Origin: Terribium retamae
GTDB lineage: Bacteria; Pseudomonadota; Alphaproteobacteria; Rhizobiales; Rhizobiaceae
Reading direction: 5' to 3'
DNA: 64,000 nt
NCBI RefSeq assembly: GCF_022347545.1
Contig: NZ_JAKREW010000011.1
Coordinates: 62,001 to 126,000 of the forward strand
The notes beneath the pieces were generated by a model. It saw only the letters and a list, made by a program, of their open reading frames with translations, was not told where the DNA came from and searched no databases. The stretch's first letter is position 1. Each line of letters starts with the position of its first letter. Below, piece by piece: positions 17,148 through 26,068 of the stretch. A program made the position numbers and the translations under genes.

Positions 17148-17235
17148 CTTCTCGATCCAATTGGTCGCCGTCGGACGCCATCTCCGACCTTCGGCCGAAA
17201 ATGTCACAGTCGGCTGCATGTGACCTGATCAATCC

Positions 17236-17688
17236 TCAGACCGTTTCCTTGGCCTCACGCCCAGACAGCTGATCGACAAGAATGCGAAAGAAAACATGGT
17301 CGGAGTGATCCGAAAGAGGCGGCGTGGTTAGCTTGAGCGCGCCGGGCTCCCACCAGTCCAAATGCTTGCTCAGCAAAGACCAGGCGTGATCGCGTTGTTG
17401 CTTGTGGCCAATGCGATCCTGAAGCTCTTCATAGGAGCCGTCTGCAACCACACTTTTCCACTCCCGGCCACTGCCGCGCTCTTCAATAGCGACCGAGACT
17501 CTTGGATTGGCGCGCATGAAGTCGATCTTCTTGCCTGGCATAGAAAAGGCGTAGAGGTAATTGTGCTCATAGGCGAAATAGAGGGGAACCACATAAGGCG
17601 TGCTCTCCTTCGCGCAGGCCAAGTGGCCAAATCGGGAAGAACCCAACAGATGGGTGCACTCCAAAGTGCTCAGTGAACGTATCAGCAT
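17236..17688 (-). CDS. Pyridoxamine 5'-phosphate oxidase-like flavin/nitroreductase-fold protein
   Basis: A 150-residue split-barrel protein. The ATG at 17688 is chosen over 17754 because it has a strong GGGAG site 7 bases upstream and gives the usual N-terminus (MLIRSLSTLEC). Recognisable segments are GHLAC, the VPLYFAYE strand, and PGKKIDFMRANPRVS followed by WKSVVADGSYEEL, typical of small PNPOx-like proteins that bind FMN, F420 or haem. The biological substrate is unknown. It heads an operon with the MgtC/DUF4010 gene. The nearer FixK box (17827) is centred about 145 bp upstream. Confidence 0.85.
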   Translation of the reverse strand: MLIRSLSTLECTHLLGSSRFGHLACAKESTPYVVPLYFAYEHNYLYAFSMPGKKIDFMRANPRVSVAIEERGSGREWKSVVADGSYEELQDRIGHKQQRDHAWSLLSKHLDWWEPGALKLTTPPLSDHSDHVFFRILVDQLSGREAKETV

Positions 17689-17826
17689 CTGGATCTCCCG
17701 GCCGCCTCCCACGAGTTGCACACAACGACAACGCCATAGGTTGGTCACGAACAAGCTAGAGTCAGGATGGGACGACCATCAGACGTCGCCTCCGTTTTCA
17801 CCTTACGTCCCCAGTTTCGCCCGGCA

Positions 17827-17840
17827 TTGAGCGAGATCAA
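17827..17840. promoter_or_regulatory. FixK/FNR box 5 (TTGAGCGAGATCAA)
   Basis: Perfect dyad in the divergent gap between the PNPOx-like and BON genes, about 145 bp upstream of the PNPOx-like start. Box 6 lies 76 bp away, so each direction may have its own site. Confidence 0.75.
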
Positions 17841-17902
17841 AATTCGCACTTATCGAACGCCTCACTTGCCGGACGGCGATTGTCCCTCCGTGAGGAACCA
17901 AC

Positions 17903-17916
17903 TTGACTGCGATCAA
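17903..17916. promoter_or_regulatory. FixK/FNR box 6 (TTGACTGCGATCAA)
   Basis: Perfect TTGA-N6-TCAA dyad centred about 82 bp upstream of the BON-protein start. Confidence 0.8.
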
Positions 17917-17991
17917 GGCCGTCCTTCGCCATCAAGAACAATATCGACAGCCGTGAGGCGGATGGTCCGCCAAATCTTGAAGGTGAGCGAG

Positions 17992-18642
17992 ATGAGCGAC
18001 ATCGCATTGAGACAAGACATCATTGACGAACTCGAATTCGAGCCGAGTATCGATGCAGCCGACATCGGGGTGGCGGTCGAAAACGGCATTGTGACGCTGA
18101 GCGGCCACGTTGCGACCTATGCCGAAAAAATCACCGCCGAAGGCGTCGTACGTCGGGTCAAGGGTGTCAGGGGCATTGCAGAAGAGATCGAAGTCAGGCC
18201 GACCGGCGCACACCGAACCGCGGACGATGAGATCGCCAAGCGAGCCATCGAGTCGATCAAATGGTCGACCTCGGTGCCGGAAGGAGCGGTCCAGGTCATG
18301 GTGCAGAAAGGGTGGATAACGCTCAGCGGCGAGGTCGGCTGGTGGTATCAGAAGACGGCAGCTGCCGATGCGGTAAAAGGTCTAGCCGGCGTGACTGGGG
18401 TTTCGAACCACATCGAACTCAAGCCGCGGGCCTCCGCCGGCGACGTCAGAAAACGCATTGAAGATGCTTTCAGACGCAACGCAGAGGTTGAAGCGCAGGC
18501 GATCAAGGTTGATGTGCTTGCAGACGGCAAAGTGCGACTTGAAGGCAAGGTCCAGCTCTGGTCGGAACGCAGTGCTGCGGAACGTGCCGCCTGGTCGGCA
18601 CCTGGTGTCAAGTCCGTTGAAGATCGCATCACGGTGGGATAA
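17992..18642 (+). CDS. Triple BON-domain protein
   Basis: A 216-residue protein made of three BON modules at about 5-70, 76-143 and 148-215, each with the V-ENGIVTLSGHV-type strand (VTLSGHV, ITLSGEV, VRLEGKV). The ATG at 17992 has AGGTGAG upstream; longer forms from 17767 would run through both FixK boxes and are rejected. No signal peptide is seen, although BON proteins such as OsmY are usually periplasmic and bind membranes or phospholipid, so this one appears cytoplasmic. Stress-linked BON proteins commonly accompany Usp genes. A strong terminator follows. Confidence 0.88.
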   Translation: MSDIALRQDIIDELEFEPSIDAADIGVAVENGIVTLSGHVATYAEKITAEGVVRRVKGVRGIAEEIEVRPTGAHRTADDEIAKRAIESIKWSTSVPEGAVQVMVQKGWITLSGEVGWWYQKTAAADAVKGLAGVTGVSNHIELKPRASAGDVRKRIEDAFRRNAEVEAQAIKVDVLADGKVRLEGKVQLWSERSAAERAAWSAPGVKSVEDRITVG

Positions 18643-18664
18643 GCCCCTGCTACGATCAGCGATG

Positions 18665-18697
18665 AAAAAGGTGCGATCTGACGGTCGCACCTTTTTT
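18665..18697. terminator. Rho-independent terminator after the BON gene
   Basis: Hairpin with stem GGTGCGA/TCGCACC and an 8-base loop, flanked by five A on the left and six T on the right. It can work in both directions, serving the convergent quinone-reductase gene as well. Confidence 0.85.
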
Positions 18698-18726
18698 CTG
18701 GCCGCCCCTTCCCCAACGCGTCGGGT

Positions 18727-19320
18727 CTAGTGCGCACGCGCACCAAATGAGCGCATCCGATCGATCCATTTGTGCCGACGACTGTCGGTGACGGTTTCCA
18801 CCGAGCCGAGAAATGTTTGGCGGACCGGACGAATGCCGACGAAATTGAGGATGCTGTGGCGCATGCCGGCGATCCCGTGCCCAAGAAACCAGAACCGATA
18901 CAAGACAGCGGGCATCCCCATGGTAACGACAACATGCGCCGAGCATTTGGTGAACAGGCTCTTGGTGAAACCTGCCTTTCCGGGCTTCGGATATGCGAAA
19001 GCGATACCTGGACGCATGACCTGCTCCAGGAACGCCTTCAGCAAGGCCGGCATTGTTCCCAACCAGAGCGGGAAGACAAACACCAAATGATCGGCATGTT
19101 TTATGGCTTCGATCGCCGCCTTCAAGTCAGGGGCGATCATACCGTTCCGGAATTCCTCCATGGTTCGCAGGAGCGGGAAATCCAGTCTGGCGATGTCGAT
19201 CTCACGCACATCATGGCCGGCTGCACGGGCGCCTTCGGCATAGTTCGAAGCCAGCGCACGGCAAAGCCGCTTTGGATCAGGATCGGGATGACCGACAATA
19301 ACGACGATGCGACGTTGCAT
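18727..19320 (-). CDS. Flavodoxin-fold NAD(P)H dehydrogenase (quinone), KefF/MdaB-type
   Basis: A 197-residue flavoprotein. The ATG at 19320 has TGGAG about 8 bases upstream; longer frames start in non-homologous sequence. It carries the N-terminal FMN-phosphate loop (VVIVGHPDPD), the FPLWLGTMPALLK segment that binds the flavin ring and quinone, and the G-M-P active-site region. Such enzymes make two-electron reductions of quinones and protect against redox cycling; KefF also gates a K+ efflux system, and a K+ channel gene is nearby (24121), though not adjacent. It is 41 bp downstream of the second Usp gene and is probably cotranscribed from the FixK box at 20255. Confidence 0.88.
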   Translation of the reverse strand: MQRRIVVIVGHPDPDPKRLCRALASNYAEGARAAGHDVREIDIARLDFPLLRTMEEFRNGMIAPDLKAAIEAIKHADHLVFVFPLWLGTMPALLKAFLEQVMRPGIAFAYPKPGKAGFTKSLFTKCSAHVVVTMGMPAVLYRFWFLGHGIAGMRHSILNFVGIRPVRQTFLGSVETVTDSRRHKWIDRMRSFGARAH

Positions 19321-19361
19321 AACGATCTCCAGGTCTCCAGAACGACAAAGCCGGATATTCT

Positions 19362-20183
19362 CTAATTGGAGAAGAACCGGTTGAGGTCGGTCTGGTCGAT
19401 GAGGGAACGTGTCACGCCGCCGAAAACCCATTCCCGTAGGCGACTGTGACCATAGGCTCCGGAAACGACGAGATCGGTTCTGTGCTCCTTCAAGAAGGAG
19501 ATGAGATCGTTGCTGTCTCGAGTGCCCTCGATGGCGTGAGTCCGCGCCTTGATGCCATGCCCGGCGAGAAATGACGCGACATCCGAAAGGCTTTCGCGCA
19601 GCCAGATGTCTATTTCGCCGGCAATCGCGACAATGTCGACTTCCTCCGCGGCCGCAAGCAAGGGAACCGCATCGGCAACCGCGCGGCGCGCTTCGCGCGT
19701 ATCCTTCCAAGCAACTGTCACCCTCTTCGTCAGCATTCGGTCGGCGTCCTTCGCAGCGATCAGGATCGGTCGTCCCGCTTGCAGGACGACGCTGCCCGGA
19801 TTGCACGTGCGGAAAGCGTCTCCGGTGGCGGCACCTTCCGAAGCACTCACGACGATGAGGTCGGCAAATCTGGCCGCCCGTGCCAATCCCTGACTTGGGC
19901 CTTCGAGGCTATCGCGCCAGTGCGCCTCGATCTTGCCGCCGACAATTTTCTCGAATTCACCACGCACCCTTTCGAAGTCGCGGGCTATGTCCTTGCGGAT
20001 CATCTGCCAGGCTTCGGTAGCCAACTCGCCCCCTTCGACACCAGTCACCAACAAAGGAGCATCAGCGGCACAGAAACCAATCAGTTTGGCTTGGAAGCGC
20101 TCTGCAAGATCAGCCGCTGCGGTGATGATCGGAACGACAGGACCGTCAATATCCAGATTGACGAGGATGGTTTTGTAGTCCAT
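19362..20183 (-). CDS. Universal stress protein, tandem Usp domains (copy 2)
   Basis: A 273-residue protein, paralogous along its whole length to the Usp at 13051-13863: the same N-terminal YKTILVNLDID, VAWKDTREARRAV middle segment and C-terminal GAYGHSRLREWVFGGVTRSL. The ATG at 20183 has AAGGAG about 12 bases upstream. It heads a two-gene unit with the quinone reductase. A perfect FixK box is centred about 78 bp upstream. Two such proteins under the same regulator suggest either dosage or different partners. Confidence 0.9.
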   Translation of the reverse strand: MDYKTILVNLDIDGPVVPIITAAADLAERFQAKLIGFCAADAPLLVTGVEGGELATEAWQMIRKDIARDFERVRGEFEKIVGGKIEAHWRDSLEGPSQGLARAARFADLIVVSASEGAATGDAFRTCNPGSVVLQAGRPILIAAKDADRMLTKRVTVAWKDTREARRAVADAVPLLAAAEEVDIVAIAGEIDIWLRESLSDVASFLAGHGIKARTHAIEGTRDSNDLISFLKEHRTDLVVSGAYGHSRLREWVFGGVTRSLIDQTDLNRFFSN

Positions 20184-20254
20184 GGCCGAATACTCTCCTT
20201 GCTGCGACCTGCGTCGATGCGATCAAGGATAGTCCGCCCAGAAAGCCATGCGCC

Positions 20255-20268
20255 TTGACCACAATCAA
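20255..20268. promoter_or_regulatory. FixK/FNR box 7 (TTGACCACAATCAA)
   Basis: Perfect TTGA-N6-TCAA dyad about 78 bp upstream of the Usp copy 2/quinone-reductase unit, in the gap behind the phosphoketolase gene. Confidence 0.8.
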
Positions 20269-20375
20269 AGCGCATGACGGAACTTGGTTCCGGTACTTCG
20301 CGTCTGTTGCAACCTGATCTGGCCGGGCCGCTTGAAACTCCTGCAACAGTGGCAAGGCGACGCTCATGCGTGGCC

Positions 20376-22763
20376 TTATTTAGCGCTCGACCAACGCCAA
20401 TTGCGCACCTCCGGCATGTCGATGCCGTGCTGGCGGATATAGAGCCGGTGCTCGATCAACCTGTCACGGATGCTCTGTTTGACATGCGCCGCTGATACAC
20501 TCAGTCGAGGGACGCGATCGAAGACATCGGCCGCCAGGTGAAACCGGTCGAGATCGTTGCGCACCACCATATCGAAAGGCGTGGTCGTCGAGCCCTCCTC
20601 CTTGAAGCCGCGCACATGCATGTTGTCATGGTTGGTGCGCTTGTACGCGAGGCGATGAATAAGCCACGGATAGCCGTGATAGGCGAAGATAACGGGCTTG
20701 TCCTTCGTGAACAGTTCATCGAACTCAATATCCGAAAGGCCGTGAGGATGTTCGGTCTTCGGCTGCAAAGTCATCAAGTCGACAATGTTGATCACGCGGA
20801 CTTTCAAATCAGGGGCATACTCCCGCAAGAGGTCCACAGCCGCCAGGGTCTCCAGTGTCGGGATGTCTCCGCAGCAGGCCATCACGACGTCCGGCTCGCC
20901 GTCCTGATCGCTGCTTGCCCACTCCCATATCCCGATACCTTTCGAACAGTGTTTGATCGCCTGATCCATCGTCAGCCATTGCGGCTGCGGCTGCTTGCCG
21001 GCAACGATGACGTTGACGCGGTTCCAACTGCGCAGACAGTGGTCGGTGACGTGAAGCAAAGTGTTGGCGTCCGGCGGAAAATACACCCGCACGATGTCCG
21101 CTTTCTTGTTGACGACATGATCAACGAAACCCGGATCTTGGTGGCTGAAGCCATTGTGATCCTGCCGCCACACATGGGATGTCAGCAGATAGTTCATCGA
21201 CGCAATCGGTCGCCGCCAGGCGACCTCTTTCGAAGTCTTCAGCCACTTGGCGTGCTGGTTGAACATGGAATCCACGATGTGGATGAAGGCCTCATAGCAA
21301 GAGAAGAAGCCGTGCCGACCCGTCAGGAGATAGCCTTCAAGCCAGCCCTGACAGGTGTGTTCCGACAATATCTCCATGACGCGACCGTCTGGCGACAGAT
21401 GGTCGTCGTAAGCGAAGGTCTCGGCATTCCAGGTGCGACCGGTCACCTCAAAAACATCCTGCAGACGGTTCGAGGCGGTTTCGTCGGGGCCGAACAAGCG
21501 AAAGTTCCGTGGTTCGGCATTGGCACTGAGCACGTCGCGCAGAAAGCGGCCGACGAGACGCGTGGATTCCGCGTCCGCCTTTCCTGGCCCTTCAACCGCA
21601 ACTGCGTAGTCCTTGAAATCCGGCAGTCTGAGAGGGCGCATCAATGCCCCGCCATTGGCGTGTGGATTGGCACTCATCCGTCGGTCGCCCTTGGGCGACA
21701 TTGCCGCGATTTCGGGCTTCAATTGGCCAGCCTCGTTGAACAGCTCGTCCGGTCTGTAGCTTCGCAGCCATTCCTCGAGCAGCCCGAGATGCTCCGGCTT
21801 TTCCATCGTGAAAGGCACTTGGTGCGAGCGCCAGTAGCCTTCCGCCTTGAGCCCATCGACAGTCTTGGGGCCAGTCCAGCCCTTGGGCGTTTTCAGAATG
21901 ATCATCGGCCATACAGGCCGCTTCGTCACCCGCTCGCCTCGAGCCTTGTCCTGAACGTTGCGGATGGTCGAGAAGGCATCATCGAGCGCACGAGCCATTG
22001 CCTGGTGCATAGCCCCCGGCTCCTCGCCTTCGACGAGAATCGGCGCATAGCCGTAACCTTCAAACAACGCCTTCAATTCTTCCGTCGGAATGCGGGCGAG
22101 CACGGTTGGGTTGGCAATCTTGTAACCGTTGAGATGCAGGATGGGTAAGACAGCGCCATCACAGACTGGATTGAGAAACTTGTTGCCGTGCCAGGACGTC
22201 GCGAGCGGTCCTGTCTCCGCCTCACCGTCTCCGACGACGCAGGCTGCGATGAGATCGGGATTGTCGAACACGGCCCCAAAAGCGTGGCTCAACGAATAAC
22301 CGAGTTCGCCGCCCTCATGGATCGAGCCCGGTGTTTCGGGTGCGGCATGGCTCGGTATTCCCCCAGGAAAGGAGAACTGGCGGAACAAGCGGCGCATGCC
22401 GTCCGCATCCTGCGACACCTCCGGGTAAAGCTCGCTGTAGGTACCCTCCAGCCAGGTCGAGGCAACCACGCCAGGAGCGCCATGCCCAGGCCCCGCGATA
22501 AACAGCACCTGTTCGTCTGTGTGCCGGATGACACGATTGAGGTGCGCATAGATGAAATTCAAACCTGGTGTTGTCCCCCAATGGCCTAGCAGCCGCGGCT
22601 TGACGTGTTCCTTGGCCAAAGCTTCACGCAGGAGCGGATTATCGAGCAGATAAATCTGCCCGACAGACAGGTAGTTGGCGGCACGCCACCATTTGTCGAT
22701 GAGATCAAGCTCATCTTGGGACAATATCGCTGTGCTCGGAACGGGACTCTTCTGATTAGCCAT
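20376..22763 (-). CDS. xfp: Phosphoketolase (xylulose-5-P/fructose-6-P)
   Basis: A 795-residue thiamine-diphosphate enzyme of the usual length. It splits xylulose 5-phosphate, and often fructose 6-phosphate, with inorganic phosphate to acetyl-phosphate plus a triose or tetrose phosphate. The ThDP motif [18 protein letters not shown] is intact, as are [12 protein letters not shown] and GPGHGAP near the N-terminus. It faces acetate kinase across a 156-bp gap with a FixK box, so acetyl-phosphate made here can give ATP and acetate. No phosphotransacetylase gene is in the window. Confidence 0.95.
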   Translation of the reverse strand: MANQKSPVPSTAILSQDELDLIDKWWRAANYLSVGQIYLLDNPLLREALAKEHVKPRLLGHWGTTPGLNFIYAHLNRVIRHTDEQVLFIAGPGHGAPGVVASTWLEGTYSELYPEVSQDADGMRRLFRQFSFPGGIPSHAAPETPGSIHEGGELGYSLSHAFGAVFDNPDLIAACVVGDGEAETGPLATSWHGNKFLNPVCDGAVLPILHLNGYKIANPTVLARIPTEELKALFEGYGYAPILVEGEEPGAMHQAMARALDDAFSTIRNVQDKARGERVTKRPVWPMIILKTPKGWTGPKTVDGLKAEGYWRSHQVPFTMEKPEHLGLLEEWLRSYRPDELFNEAGQLKPEIAAMSPKGDRRMSANPHANGGALMRPLRLPDFKDYAVAVEGPGKADAESTRLVGRFLRDVLSANAEPRNFRLFGPDETASNRLQDVFEVTGRTWNAETFAYDDHLSPDGRVMEILSEHTCQGWLEGYLLTGRHGFFSCYEAFIHIVDSMFNQHAKWLKTSKEVAWRRPIASMNYLLTSHVWRQDHNGFSHQDPGFVDHVVNKKADIVRVYFPPDANTLLHVTDHCLRSWNRVNVIVAGKQPQPQWLTMDQAIKHCSKGIGIWEWASSDQDGEPDVVMACCGDIPTLETLAAVDLLREYAPDLKVRVINIVDLMTLQPKTEHPHGLSDIEFDELFTKDKPVIFAYHGYPWLIHRLAYKRTNHDNMHVRGFKEEGSTTTPFDMVVRNDLDRFHLAADVFDRVPRLSVSAAHVKQSIRDRLIEHRLYIRQHGIDMPEVRNWRWSSAK

Positions 22764-22861
22764 TGCGGATTCTCCGGCTTGTACGGCGAGCGCTGAGGTT
22801 GCGGCGCCCTATCGAAACGGACAAAGATAGCCTCAACGTGACAAGTCGCCCGATTTTGTCC

Positions 22862-22875
22862 TTGATATCCATCAA
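22862..22875. promoter_or_regulatory. FixK/FNR box 8 (TTGATATCCATCAA)
   Basis: Perfect TTGA-N6-TCAA dyad in the xfp/ackA divergent gap. It is centred about 51 bp upstream of ackA and about 105 bp upstream of xfp. Confidence 0.8.
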
Positions 22876-22919
22876 GGCAATTGTTCACCCAAGCGCCAAG
22901 AAGAGTTCTGGAGGCCAGT

Positions 22920-24119
22920 TTGACGGATACCATCCTGGCGCTGAACGTCGGCTCTTCCAGCCTTAAGTTCGCGCTGTTCTCGACCGACAGCGGTGAATGG
23001 CCTGAGCTCCTGTTGCGGGGAGCTATCGAGGAACTGGCCACAGCACCCCGTCTGAAGATGCAGGCAGCCGACGGTACGCTGCTGCAAGAGGTGGTTTGGA
23101 AAGACAGCGGCGATATCGACGCCGTTCTTCCTTCATTGCTTGATCTGATTTCAGCCAAACGAGAACGGGAAAAATTGGTGGCTGTTGGTCACCGCGTGGT
23201 TCACGGCGGGCGCGATCTCTCGGCACCTCAACTGGTGACAACCGATCTTCTTACCGCGCTCGATGACCTGGTGCCTCTTGCGCCGCTGCACGAAGCGCAG
23301 AATATCGCACCAATCCGAACGCTGATCCGGTTGCGGCCTGAACTGGCTCAAGTCGCTTGTTTCGACACCGCATTCCACCGCACGATGCCGGACGTTGCCG
23401 CACGCATTGCACTGCCGCGCGACTATGAGGCCGCAGGCATTCGACGCTATGGCTTTCATGGATTGTCCTATGAATATGTCTCCAGGCGCTTGAGGGAGAT
23501 TGCGCCGCACCTTTCGAAAGGACGCGTCATCGCCGCGCACTTGGGTAACGGTGCGAGCCTTTGCGCACTGCAGGACGGCCGCAGCATCGATACGACCATG
23601 GGGTTTAGCGCGCTGGACGGGCTGATGATGGGAACACGCCCCGGAGCTCTGGACCCGGGGGTCCTGCTTCATCTTCTTCAGCAGAGAGGCATGAGCGTCG
23701 CGCAGGTCGAAGATCTGCTCTATCGGCGCTCAGGCCTCCTCGGTGTGTCTGGCAACATAGCAAGCGATATGCGGGTACTGATCGCCAGCTCGGAGCCTTC
23801 CGCGCGCGAGGCGATTGACCTCTTCATTTATCGGTGCGCCGGCCAGATCGGCGCCCTCGCATCTGCCTTGAACGGCCTGGATGGGTTCGTATTCACGGCA
23901 GGAATTGGCGAACACTCGCCCATCATCCGGAAGGCGATCTGCGATCGTCTGCAGTGGCTGGGCGTTGAGATCGATGAGGATGCCAACAGCAACAACGCGC
24001 CCGTCATCAGCACCGAAGCCAGCACGGTGGAAGTGCGCATCGTCCCGACGAACGAGGAAGCCATGATCGCCCACCATACGCTGTCGAGAGTGAGCGGATT
24101 GCGGACACCCGACGCCTAA
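22920..24119 (+). CDS. ackA: Acetate kinase
   Basis: A 399-residue ASKHA-fold kinase that interconverts acetyl-phosphate plus ADP with acetate plus ATP. The start is a TTG at 22920 with a near-ideal GGAGG site five bases upstream; it places the phosphate-binding NVGSSSLKF motif at the family position. Other signatures are HRVVHGG (catalytic-site region), CFDTAFH, HLGNGAS and DTTMGFSALDGLMMGTR. The 3' end stops 2 bp before the convergent K+ channel gene. Divergent pairing with phosphoketolase and the shared FixK box point to substrate-level ATP production when respiration is limited. Confidence 0.95.
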   Translation: MTDTILALNVGSSSLKFALFSTDSGEWPELLLRGAIEELATAPRLKMQAADGTLLQEVVWKDSGDIDAVLPSLLDLISAKREREKLVAVGHRVVHGGRDLSAPQLVTTDLLTALDDLVPLAPLHEAQNIAPIRTLIRLRPELAQVACFDTAFHRTMPDVAARIALPRDYEAAGIRRYGFHGLSYEYVSRRLREIAPHLSKGRVIAAHLGNGASLCALQDGRSIDTTMGFSALDGLMMGTRPGALDPGVLLHLLQQRGMSVAQVEDLLYRRSGLLGVSGNIASDMRVLIASSEPSAREAIDLFIYRCAGQIGALASALNGLDGFVFTAGIGEHSPIIRKAICDRLQWLGVEIDEDANSNNAPVISTEASTVEVRIVPTNEEAMIAHHTLSRVSGLRTPDA

Positions 24120-24120
24120 A

Positions 24121-24552
24121 CTAGAAATGTTCACCCGCCCGGAAAGGACCAATTCTGGTTCCTGCCGCGATCAGATAGGCGGTTGACCAGCCGATGAGCA
24201 AGAACCCGTTGATTCCTTCCAGCGCAGCAAACATGCGCCAGCCGGGATCAGGAACAATGTCGCCATAGCCGATGGTCGAGAACGTGACCGTCGAAAAATA
24301 GAGCGCGGTCGCGAAATCTGGCAGAAGACCCAACAGCCAATAGCATCCTGCCCACACCCAGATTTCGACGGTCAGCACGCCAAAGAGCCCGATTACGACG
24401 CTGATCATGGCCACCACGCGACTGTGCTGGCCATGCATGCGAAAAGCCGCCACAAGTCTTGCCATCACATGAGTAACGGTGATCAGTCCAAACGTATGGA
24501 TCAGTACCGTGAGCCCGATTATCACGGTGCCACCAGCAAGTGAGCCAGCCAT
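24121..24552 (-). CDS. Two-pore-helix type K+ channel protein
   Basis: A 143-residue membrane protein with the potassium selectivity filter TIGYGD at about residue 92, preceded by a pore helix (ALYFSTVTFS). Hydrophobic segments at about 10-35, 45-75 and 112-138 suggest an Ion_trans_2-type subunit, which would assemble as a tetramer in the inner membrane. There is no RCK/TrkA ligand-binding domain, so gating is not obvious. It lies tail-to-tail with ackA, and I found no FixK box in front of it, so membership of the regulon is uncertain. Confidence 0.88.
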   Translation of the reverse strand: MAGSLAGGTVIIGLTVLIHTFGLITVTHVMARLVAAFRMHGQHSRVVAMISVVIGLFGVLTVEIWVWAGCYWLLGLLPDFATALYFSTVTFSTIGYGDIVPDPGWRMFAALEGINGFLLIGWSTAYLIAAGTRIGPFRAGEHF

Positions 24553-25183
24553 GGTCGCCTCAGCACATTATAGAAGCTTGCTGTTATCCCAATCTTGGAT
24601 AAGCGGCTTTGCGCTTGCGCAAATGGACGACATTAATCTGGCCTTGAACGTCCCGACTTAGGTACCAAGTCCTGAACAGGCTAACAGCGGTTGCGATCAA
24701 CCGCCATCAGCGCCAGACAGGCCATAACCAGAGTTGAAAGACACTCTCTCCGGAATGCTGTAGGTCGCACCGACCCATTACACCGATCCATTGCATAGTG
24801 TGAACCCGCTCGAATTGGAGAACAAACACGGGCTCTTCCGGTCGGGGATGTCAATGGCAACGAACCTCCGCGACCACTTCCCCCTTGTACAGATTCCGAT
24901 AGCGTTGAGGGGCGACTGCATTCGAGATGGCGAAAGGTGCCGCGCAATTCGCGAAAGCGGGCACACCAGCGGCCCAATTTTTCGACAGGCACGCATCACG
25001 CCCCGAGATGAGCCGGTGTACCTCGCCGTTGCAGCATCGACTGGGGCGGCATGTATTTGCGATGCCGTCGGCCAAAGCGACGGGCGTGTATCGCATTGTG
25101 TCGGCTGCCAATCATATACGTTATCTTACAAATTCGGAGAGCGTCGAAATTTTTGAGACACAAAGCCCCGGCTTTCCTGGCGC
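24553..25183. other. Intergenic stretch, no gene recognised
   Basis: About 630 bp between the K+ channel gene and the exported hydrolase. Short frames on both strands lack SD sites and protein-like composition. No FixK box, tRNA or repeat is seen. It marks the border between the stress island and the catabolic genes. Confidence 0.5.
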
Positions 25184-25996
25184 GTGTTCGTCAACAAAGA
25201 AAGCACCGTGTCTATCCAACATTACCTGATTGCAGCCCTGGCCACCGGAGTGATGATGCTCTCCGGTCCGGCCTCGGCGGACCAAAAACCAACCATCGTT
25301 CTCGTGCACGGCGCCTTCGCGGATTCGTCAAGCTGGAATGGGGTTATCAAGGACCTCCAGGCCGATGGCTATTCTGTGGTAGCGGCTGCCAACCCGTTGC
25401 GGAGCGTTCAGGCTGATGCGCGGTCTGTCGCATCCGTCATCGCCAGCATTAAGGGGCCTGTGGTGTTGGTCGGCCACTCCTATGGGGGAAGTGTCATTTC
25501 CGCTGCCGCGACTGGCCACGTCAACGTGAAGGCGCTTGTCTATGTTTCCGGTTTCGCACCCGACAAAGGTGAGAGCGCGATCCAACTGACGGGGAAATTT
25601 CCTGGAAGCACACTTGGCGCCGCGCTTGCCGCGCCTGTCGCTCTCCCGGACGGCGGAACCGATCTCTACATCGACCAGGGCAAATTTCACGATCAGTTCG
25701 CGGCGGACGTGCCAGAGGCCGAAGCCAGGCTGATGGCGGCCGGCCAACGCCCAGTGGCGGAGGCGGCCTTGAAAGAGCCGGCTGGCGTCCCCGCTTGGAA
25801 AGAGAAGCCATCATGGTTTGTCTATGGCGACGCCGACAAGAACATTCCACCTGAAGGAATGAAGTGGATGGCAAAGCGCGCAGGCTCGAAGGAAACGGTC
25901 GTCGTCACGGGCGCTTCGCATGTCGTGATGGTTTCCCACGCCGAGACCGTTGCCGACGTCATCGAAAAAGCCGCGAAAGGAACGACCGACAAGTGA
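25184..25996 (+). CDS. Exported alpha/beta hydrolase
   Basis: A protein of up to 270 residues, beginning at GTG 25184 or, equally possible, at GTG 25208. A Sec signal peptide ends around MMLSGPASA-DQ. The mature part has the oxyanion HGAFAD segment, the nucleophile elbow GHSYGG (Ser), and the late catalytic residues in YGDADKNIP (Asp) and ASHVVM (His). Members of this salicylate-esterase-like group act on small esters; the periplasmic substrate here is unknown. It stands alone and is separated from the convergent peptidase gene by a terminator-like hairpin. Confidence 0.88.
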   Translation: MFVNKESTVSIQHYLIAALATGVMMLSGPASADQKPTIVLVHGAFADSSSWNGVIKDLQADGYSVVAAANPLRSVQADARSVASVIASIKGPVVLVGHSYGGSVISAAATGHVNVKALVYVSGFAPDKGESAIQLTGKFPGSTLGAALAAPVALPDGGTDLYIDQGKFHDQFAADVPEAEARLMAAGQRPVAEAALKEPAGVPAWKEKPSWFVYGDADKNIPPEGMKWMAKRAGSKETVVVTGASHVVMVSHAETVADVIEKAAKGTTDK

Positions 25997-26001
25997 CGAG
26001 A

Positions 26002-26027
26002 AGGAGGCGCCTTCACAGGCGCCTCCT
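26002..26027. terminator. Terminator-like hairpin between convergent genes
   Basis: Perfect 10-bp stem AGGAGGCGCC/GGCGCCTCCT with a 6-base loop, between the hydrolase stop and the end of the peptidase gene. No U tract follows, so termination may need Rho or the hairpin may only protect 3' ends. Confidence 0.6.
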
Positions 26028-26068
26028 AATCGCCCTGTCGGCGGCCGGTCGCGGTCGAGTAGGCTTTC

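Noticed and set aside
17217-17231. TGTGACCTGATCAA as another FixK box
   Set aside because: Only the TCAA half matches at the right spacing; the other half reads TGTG.
17767-17991. 75-residue N-terminal extension of the BON protein
   Set aside because: It would translate through two perfect FixK boxes, lacks an SD and has no BON-like sequence; ATG 17992 with AGGTGAG is better.
20538-22148. 536-codon plus-strand frame
   Set aside because: Antisense shadow of phosphoketolase in GC-rich DNA; no domain, no SD, opposite strand fully explained.
24553-25183. Several short frames in the island border
   Set aside because: Overlapping frames on both strands, none with SD or recognisable sequence.
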